Of a stretch of 64,000 bases of DNA, positions 56,735 to 64,000 are shown piece after piece. The first letter of the stretch is position 1; each line of letters begins with the position of its first letter. The translations under genes and the position numbers were made by a program. This stretch comes from Bretschneidera sinensis. Its lineage: Eukaryota; Streptophyta; Magnoliopsida; Brassicales; Akaniaceae. Below the pieces are notes generated by a model that did not search any database, was not told the DNA's origin, and was given only the letters and a program-made list of their open reading frames with translations. The DNA lies in NCBI GenBank assembly GCA_023935145.1, contig CM043700.1, positions 2,630,001-2,694,000 on the forward strand. Direction: 5' to 3'.

Positions 56735-57830
56735 GGCAAACGGGTTGGGTAGGGTAATTCGAGTTCGGGTTGGTTTGCGTCATATTGAATTACGGGTCGC
56801 ATGTCAATTTGGGTTGGGTTGGGTTGGGTTGGGTTAAACTGGGTTCAGATCATTTCAATCTCGGGTTGTATCAGGATTCAGATCATGTCGGGTTGAGTTG
56901 AGTCAAGTTCGGATAATTTTAAGCTCGAGTCAACAAAGTGTATATATATACTTAATTAAAAAATATATTATTTATATATAATACGATTAAACGAGTTACA
57001 TGTCCAAATCCGTAAAAATTAATTAATAATAAATCAATGATTAATTTTTTAAATAATATATTTAATTGGTGAATGCAACCTGTAATGTTATAACTCTTAG
57101 TCCCAAAATTCAGTTTTAAATGATCTCAGATAGTTGGTCCACAAAGTTATTCTCACTAGTAGCATCTTATACCAAATTTTAGAGATTAAATTTCATATAA
57201 TCACTTCATTCCATTATATTTTTTCAAGACAATTATAGATAAAATTTTATTGTGACATGAAGAACAATGCAAAATTTGCTAGTCTCTTTTATTTTTTATT
57301 TGAAGCTAATGAGATTACTTATATTAATAGAATGTTGAATCATGCACATCAACACATGTAAATCAATAATTAATTAATTATGATATAATTTATTTTATCT
57401 GACAACTACTCAATTAACTATTAATCCAATTTTTTAAAAAAATATTTTTTTATAAAAATTATATTTTCAATTCATTTTGGGTTGGGTCATTTGGGGTTCG
57501 GGTCTTTTCGGGTTTTTGGGTCGTCAGGCCGGGTCGGGTCGGGTCGAGTTCAAGTCAATTTGAATTCAAGTCATATCGGGTTTAAGGTCACTCGAGTTAG
57601 GGTTAGGGTCGAGTAGGGTTCAAGTCATATTATTTTGGTGCATTTTTGGGTCGGGTCGGGTCGGGTCATTTTGAATCCCTGTCATTTAAGGGTTTCGGGT
57701 CACTCAGGTTAGGGTCGGGTCGTGTTCAAGTCATATTATTTTGATGCATTTTTGTATTGGGTTAGGTGTTGATCGGGTTGGGTATTCGAGTAGGATCAGA
57801 TTTTTCCATTTCTAATATTTATCTTTTAAT
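56735..57830 (+). repeat. GGGTT/GGGTC-rich degenerate repeat
   Basis: Two clusters (56744-56930, 57470-57790) of short GGGTTG, GGGTCGGGTC and TTCGGGT motifs on one strand are separated by AT-rich sequence. The start AGAGGTGGCAAACGGGTTGGG resembles the subterminal repeats of plant hAT-type MITEs. It is not a telomere array, as the unit is irregular. Confidence 0.5.
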
Positions 57831-57834
57831 ACAT

Positions 57835-59690
57835 ATAAAAATACTTATAGCATTACATAATGGAATTATTTATGAAAATATGTAAATATAAAAATTTGGG
57901 TTTTTTGTTCAATTTTCTTAGGTACTGATTTTAGGGTTCATATTGAGGATTATTGTAATTTATGTTCCTTTTATTTGCCTTGTAATTTTTGTTCAATTTT
58001 GGTGTTTAATTCTGGTAGTCATAGTAATTGCATGGTTTTATTCAGTTTTTGTCTTAGCTTCTTGCACCATTATGACCTGTTTGGCAGATTACAGGGAACA
58101 TGATCCAAGAGAAATCTTTTTGTAATCCATCTAGCTAGGTTGCACCATTTTTATAATTTTCTTTGCTTTTCCTTTACCTTTTCAACAACCAGATGTAGGA
58201 TTACATTTAGGAATGGCTTGAGAGAATGTGAGAGTTTCTTAAAAATATGAGATGCAAGAGTTACATTTAGGAACTATCATAGGTTTAAGTAATTTGTAGT
58301 GTACCATACAAGCTAAGAGAGTGCACTATGGGGTGGACTGCATGAACATATTCAAATGGAAAATGCTTAGTTAGTTATGTAATAAAAGTTTGCTTATTCA
58401 GATTCTGACTTCATCTGATATGGGTATGGTCTAATGTTGAGAGATTTTGTTTTCACTTGCTTCTGCTTATATTTACTACTACTAATGGAGCCCTGACTTT
58501 ATACTTTCCATTAGACCATGTAATTGCCCCAAACACATCTTTAAGTGAAGATGCAGTGGAAGAGAAAATTACTACAAATGATTTCTGTTTTCTATAAACA
58601 GAAATTAAGTTAAATATCATATTAATAATGGGACTTTAATAAGTTTAAGAAGTCCCAAGGAACCAGAGATCTGCTGATGGAAATATTTTTGTGTAGTTTG
58701 TTAATTTTACTGGTTATGGTTTGTTACTTTTGTGGTTATTTTTCTGTAGTTTGCCAAGTTTACTGGTAACGGATTTGGTGAAAGAGCAGGGTAAATGCAG
58801 AGATGAAAATATTTTTGTGGTTTGTTATTCTAAATGGGTTTCTTTTTTAAATGTTCTTTGTGGTTACTGTTAAAAGCATAATATTAACCCTCCCAAAACC
58901 TAGTACTTGGTTAACTGGAGTCATTACATAAGATTTTAATTACTGAAGTGTTTTGGAAGCATCATTTATCTTATGTACAACTGGAAGGAGTTGTGTTTTC
59001 TTGGGGTTGTTGACAAGCAAGAGAACATTTTTCAGAAGAAGTATCAGTGGGCACAGTTATATAAGGTTAGGGTTTATTTGGTGTGTATCGATGTTAATGT
59101 CAATGAGGTGTTATATTAGAAGTTTTTTAGATGATTGATTTTTTTTTTTCTGTCTTAGCTGCATCCATGGAGCGCAAGATATCGCAAAATTGGCATTAAA
59201 GAAGTTGGTCTTCTTCGCACCATGTTTCAAGAGATACCCGGGTTGGATGTAAACATTGTATCAAATAGATATTTGTTTAGTGAGCCCCTTGTGGTTAATG
59301 TAGAGGTCATAGATGTACAGGCTTTGATGCCCCCGAGTTTGTTGTGTTGGATGATGATATCTTTATTGCTGATGTTTAGCCATGAATGTTTACATTTTAC
59401 TTTCTAAAGTTATGTTTATATATGGATATTATATATGAATGATATGTATAAATGTTAGATGCAGAATGCCATCGCCATATTATGTATGGACAATTACTTG
59501 GCTTGGTCCACCATAGTATAGCATTCTATTTCAGGTTTTGAGTATGTATAATGTTTTCTACCTATTTGGATATTACATGAATTTTTTAAATTACTGCAAA
59601 ATGCCATCATCAAATTCTCAAATTTGAGATGTGTGCTTGTTCGTCATAGCAATACTTATTCTTAATTAAGAGACAGAGAAACCCTGACTG
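57835..59690. other. Spacer with unassigned frames
   Basis: A segment at 59150-59300 reads LHPWSARYRKIGIKEVGLLR, followed by MFQEIPGLDVNIVSNRY, then loses frame. It looks like old coding sequence, perhaps belonging to the neighbouring DNA transposon, but I cannot name it. Confidence 0.35.
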
Positions 59691-59699
59691 ATTCAGATA

Positions 59700-60171
59700 T
59701 ATTCAACATTAAGAGATCACTAATTTATGATAGAAGTATGCCACGACATTTTTCGGATGTCAAAAGAGACATTACAAAAGTATTTTCCAAATATTGGTGG
59801 TGAAATGGGTTTTTTGTCACATACAAGATTTATGTTGGTGGAAAAGCTAGTGATGATATTCTTGATGCCGAGGTTCTCAAAGCAAGGTTCCCAATCTTGA
59901 AGCAAATGCTATGCTTTCGTTTGCAAAATCAGACATTCATTGTTTGCGCTTATATTCATAACCTTTTCAGTATGCGTAGTGCCTCAGAGGAGAATGCTTT
60001 GCTAGCTATATAGTCGAACCTTGACTTTGTCCCTGAGGGGTGCCCTCAGAACCCGTGGGCAGCACAAGTGAGGGTATAGAGGATGTATCGACTGTGGATG
60101 TGAACTTCATGGTGGGAGAACGAGATAAAATCGCAGGTGCGATATGGACTGCTAAGAGGGTCGAGTATTAA
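59700..60171 (+). pseudogene. PIF/Harbinger-like transposase relic
   Basis: Includes DAEVLKARFPILKQM then FRLQNQTFIVCAYIHNLFSM (59864-59970), corresponding to the C-terminal part of the DDE transposase of PIF/Harbinger elements (ARFPILK and the later IHN motif). The end MVGERDKIAGAIW is at about 60108-60150. A TAG at 60011-60013 and other lesions break it. At 60582-60600 a sequence whose complement is AAGGCCTTGTTTGGTTATAC resembles Harbinger termini, so the right end may be there. Confidence 0.6.
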
Positions 60172-60179
60172 ACCCCAAT

Positions 60180-60770
60180 GATGCATGTAATGACATTCTT
60201 GTTTTTTTTATTGTGTTTAATTTTTTAAATGCCCTTATGAATTTTACAAATTATATTTGTATGAATTTTATAGTTATATTTTTATGAATTTCATTTTATA
60301 TATTTTTTTTAATTTCTATTTTTACTAGTTATATATATATATTCTTATTTTTATTATTATTTAAGGAATTAATGTAGTAAAATTGGTCATATATAAAATT
60401 AAAATGTAAATATTAAAAATATTATCAATCATCAATCAGTTGTGGTTACCAAACAGAAAATAACGATACCTGACAGTTTTGAAATCAGATCAATCAATTT
60501 ACAACCAAATAGTAAGAAATCAAACAATCTAATTATGAGTATAAATTTTACGAACTAGTCATCAAACAGTTTTCACAAGTATAACCAAACAAGGCCTTAA
60601 ATATTCGGAACCCAGACCCAGCCCGGATTTTGATCACCTGCAGAGTACAGAGTCGTCATATACTCCAATGTGAGAGCAGGAAGATTCAATAGAGGCCCAA
60701 TAGATCAAAGGAATATTTTTTGGGCCCTCCAACCCGAAATCAAAGCCCATTTTCTCGTCTTCTTGTTGTC
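60180..60770. other. AT-rich spacer leading to the TRAPPC11 promoter
   Basis: T-rich tract, then the possible Harbinger end at about 60600. 60610-60770 is less AT-rich and likely proximal promoter of the next gene. No TATA box stands out. Confidence 0.4.
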
Positions 60771-60960
60771 GCTGCTGTCAGTTAACTTGAAAATTGCAGC
60801 TCGGTCTGAGAAGCGAGAAGACGACAACTTACAATCCATTTGAATCGAGGGATAGATCCACATACATACCTTCTTCTTCTTCTTCTTGATTGTGTAGTAT
60901 TTGATAAGAGAAACAAGTGATTGTACAAATTACAGAAATCAAAGAAGATATATTTCATAT

Positions 60961-63900
60961 ATGGAAGAATACCCAGAAGAATTGAGGACACCGCCGGTGA
61001 GTCTGATATCACTGGTAGGATGCCCAGAACTTCACTCTCTCATCACAAACCACCTTCACTCCCAGCAACCTCCCATCAACGCTTTAGCCTTCCCTCACTT
61101 GTCTAAGATCTCTCTTCTTCTCTCGCCCGAAAACAGGAACTCCAAGGATCCCCTCTCCTCCGATTCTTCAAATGCAAATGGAAATGGTGGCGGCATATTA
61201 AAGAGAGATTGGTTGCTCAAGCATCGAACCAAGCTTCCCTGTGTCCTTGCCGTTCTTTTCCCTTCCCATCACATCTCCGGCGATCCCACTCAGTGGCTTC
61301 AGGTCTGCTCCGATCTAGACAACCTCAAGTACTCTTCCTAACTCTTTTTCTTTTTCCTTTTCCTTTTCTTTTATTCTCAATTTTATGTTATTATTTCTCA
61401 CTTAAAATCATTGAATCATTTGCACCAGAGCCGCAATTCGTCCCAAAAACATCAAATTGCTTATTGTTATCGTCCATTCTTCCTCCAATGGTAATTTTTC
61501 TTTTGTGCGTTTTTTTCTATTTCAATATAATGAGCGTCTTTGGGGGTTTCTATTTCAATATTCAATATTAGCTGACGAGTGTTCTGTTGTCGCATCGCAG
61601 ATGAGATCTGTGAAGATCGTATGATTGCTCTACGTAAGCGTGCTGAAGTAGATTCGAAGTATCTCATTTTCTTCAACCCAAATCTCGATTCAGAACTCAG
61701 CATATCTCTAAACAGGCATGCTTTTCTTTCCCCGTTCTTTTTCTTCTTCTTCTTTTATTTGCTACTTGAATGTTATCTTCATTTGCAGGCTGGGGAGCTC
61801 GCTTGCGGAGTTGGCAAATACATATTATAGAGATGAAGGAAGGAGGATCAAAACTCGTATTGAAAAGAAGAGCTTCAACTCTATTGAATTCAATGTTCGC
61901 TACTGCTTTAAAGTAAGGCTCTTCATTTCAGGGCGTTTAAGTGCCTATTTCTTCAATTTAACTACTTGCAGTGAAATGCCTCTTACATGACATCTGTGCG
62001 GAAAAAAAATACAATTTCATTTCTGAATGGAATAGTGTTAAACCGTTTTTCAGGATGGGTTTCTACGTTAGTTATAAAATGCACTAAACGTGAATGGAAC
62101 CAAAAGCTTTAATTGACCAGAGGGATGGAGTAATTACTTTATTGCTTATGCTTTGTCATTGTCTTGCAATGTTTTATTTAATCTAAAAATTTCTTGAGAA
62201 GATACTCATGCATTTTCTTGACTCAACTAATCCATTAACATTCAACTTGGCATAGCATTTTTGTTATTTCAGGCCGTCTTTGAGTTGCTCTTTACTTATC
62301 TAAATGTCATGGATTGCTAGGTTGCTGTATATGCAGAGTTTCGAAGAGACTGGGCTGAAGCTTTGAAGTTTTACGAAGATGCCTATCATACGCTGCGAGA
62401 GGTATCTTCTCGTACCTTTATACCTACTCTTTTTTTTCTTTTGCAACTGTACACCATCATTGTCCAATTTTGATTCTTCATGCATAAATTGGGTTACACT
62501 GGTCATATGTCTGTGAATATGTTTCTACAACTCAATGCTATCTATTTCTTAGACTTATGACATATAATTCTGTCTGCAGATGGTTGGGACATCAACAAGG
62601 TTGCCTGCAATTCAACGCTTGGTTGAAATAAAAACTGTTGCAGAGCAATTGCATTTTAAGATATCAACTTTGTTATTGCATGGTGGAAAGATCATAGAAG
62701 CAGTTACATGGTTCCACCAGCATAATGCATCGTACAAAAAGCTTGTAGGAGCACCAGAGGTTATATTTCTTCACTGGGAATGGATGAGTAGACAGTATTT
62801 GGTGTTTGCTGAGTTGCTGGAGACAAGCTCAGCAACCATTCAAAGCATTTCATCTTCAGTGCTAGGCACTGCAGAAAGACCTTTGACCGAGTGGGAATTC
62901 CATCCAGCCTATTACTATCAGGTAAGAAGCCATCTTTACCTCCCTTAAGTTTTATATAGTTAGTTAGGATAGGATTGTATTTCCTCTAATAGTGCTGTAT
63001 GCACAATTCAAGGTTTATTGTCCACTCTTCACCTACACTATAAACTACTGACTACTAACCTTAAGCATCACTTAGTTTGAGTTAAAACATATTTTTGTCT
63101 AATGTAGTTTTGGTCTGTACCCCTATATCAAGAGAAAATATTTCCTAGTTTGTGGCATCTTAAGATTTTCAACATATGTATTCCCACCCCTGAGATTTCT
63201 TCAATATCATTCACATGTTAACTGTCTAGTTCTTTTAGAAGTCTATCCTTAGCTAAAGTGGGCGAGTCAAGATCACATCTCTTGCAAATATGCTAATTTA
63301 TTTATGCCCCTTTTGTTCATTCATTACCTCATCTATGAACATGTATTGGGACCATCCATACTTCTAAGTGCTACTGTCTTTGGCTCACGTTGCACGAGTG
63401 AACTTTGATTTTCTCTCCCTTATGTGTAATCACACCATGGACTAGATTGTAGATTTTCAAAAGATATACCTGCATATTCCCTTGTCAATGAATTAAGTTT
63501 GGGCAATGATATTGCTATTAGAATGGCTGATCTGATTACGGTTAGGAACACTCTGGTTGCTGGACTAACTAAATTGACAGAATGAACTCTCCTGCTTTCT
63601 TTTTTCCTTTTTGGTTGGATGGTAAGAGGGTTGAAATCGTTATTTAAAACTTCATTTACATGTCTGTTTTAATTAAATTACAGTTCTTATTACAGTTTTA
63701 ATTAACTCACAACATCTCATCTTGAAACAGTCAGCTGCTCAGTACTTAAAGGAAAAGAGATCTGCTCTGGAGCTTGCGCTGTCGATGTCAGAAGCTCATG
63801 AGATTGATAGTAGTGCTGAATCTGTGGTACCTTCAGATTATGTGGGCCAGTTTGCTCGATTACTTGAGGAAGGAGATGCTCTTGCTATGCATCCGTAAGT

Positions 63901-64000
63901 CTTGAAAAATAGATGTCCAGAAAGTTTGTCTATTTGTTTGGTTTGGATAATAATGCTGTGTTTTTCATCTGGCTTCGCAGTCTTACTGATAAAGAGTACA
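60961..64000 (+). CDS. TRAPPC11: TRAPPC11-like trafficking protein particle complex subunit, 5' part
   Basis: Subunit of the TRAPP tethering complex acting in ER-Golgi/trans-Golgi vesicle traffic. Exons: 60961-61328, 61429-61490, 61601-61715, 61789-61912, 62321-62401, 62580-62921, 63731-63894, and 63981 to beyond the window. They join in one open frame of 425 codons. The start MEEYPEELRTPPVSLISLVG is followed by LPCVLAVLFPSHHISGDPTQ, then RPKNIKLLIVIV and RMIALRKRAEVDSKYLIFF. The onset of the Foie gras domain lies around exons 5-7 (YAEFRRDWAEALKFYEDAY, WEFHPAYYYQ, SAAQYLKEKR). Plant members are over 1,000 aa, so about 60% lies outside. The start is taken at 60961 because an upstream ATG in frame is lacking. 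Exon 3 ends AACAG|GCATGC, a GC donor; the frame requires it. The rest is GT-AG. It appears intact. Confidence 0.9.

Noticed and set aside
57470..57790. Interstitial telomere repeat
   Set aside because: Units are irregular GGGTC/GGGTT, not the plant TTTAGGG heptamer.
57943..58125. 60-codon hydrophobic frame resembling a membrane peptide
   Set aside because: T-rich sequence gives such frames by chance; no promoter, splice sites or family.
1..64000. CRISPR arrays, operons, phage or plasmid features
   Set aside because: The intron-bearing plant genes and retroelements show nuclear plant DNA; no regularly spaced repeat arrays of CRISPR type were seen.

Overview
This is a 64 kb piece of a plant nuclear genome, most likely a eudicot. 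The genes are intron-rich, the spacers are AT-rich, and the gene families are plant-specific (CSLA mannan synthase, AT-hook AHL protein, plastid type II peroxiredoxin). More than a third of the window is transposon-derived. I saw no prokaryotic operons, CRISPR arrays or rRNA.

Left part (1-29.7 kb) is gene-bearing. It holds the first coding exon of an enolase gene running off the left edge (-), then a decayed Copia relic, then a single-exon plastid peroxiredoxin PRXIIE (+) whose frame is broken by one extra G in a homopolymer. Next come a weak candidate for a small two-exon gene (7.5-9.4 kb), a complete nine-exon CSLA glucomannan synthase of 533 aa (-, 12.1-15.9 kb), and a 44-aa small ORF (-, 17.6 kb). 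An intronless conserved-looking hydrophilic protein of unknown role follows (-, 22.3-22.8 kb). A pseudogene of an FCP1/NLI-interacting-factor-like phosphatase domain sits at 24.8-25.8 kb (+), and a five-exon type II AHL DNA-binding protein of 362 aa at 26.5-29.7 kb (-), apparently with a GC-AG intron.

Middle and right (30-60 kb) is a transposon landscape. It contains a foldback MITE (30.3-30.8 kb) and a decayed Ty3/gypsy-type composite (31.6-42.8 kb). The composite has a minus-strand gag, plus-strand degenerate ORFs, a 2.1 kb solo LTR and, most strikingly, a 3,433-bp tandem duplication that looks exact and is bounded by TTTA. A full-length but dead Copia element (45,189-52,090) follows, with 5-bp target duplication CTTAT. 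Its 3' LTR is interrupted by a 1.1 kb hAT-like element with an 8-bp target duplication. A second, inverted copy of that hAT-like element lies at 55.4-56.3 kb. Both copies carry an internal sequence derived from tRNA-Gly. Between them are relics of a MULE transposase and a GRF zinc-finger gene, and at 59.7-60.2 kb there is a PIF/Harbinger-like transposase relic.

Right edge (60.96 kb to end): the 5' eight exons of a TRAPPC11-like trafficking gene (+), again with an apparent GC-AG intron, continuing off the window.

The host genes look like independent housekeeping or cell-wall loci with no shared pathway. The most unusual items are the tRNA-bearing hAT family, the very young 3.4 kb duplication, the two GC-AG introns, and a stop-codon pattern in the retroelements that suggests methyl-cytosine decay. 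Gene models come from reading splice sites and family motifs by eye; no database search was run.
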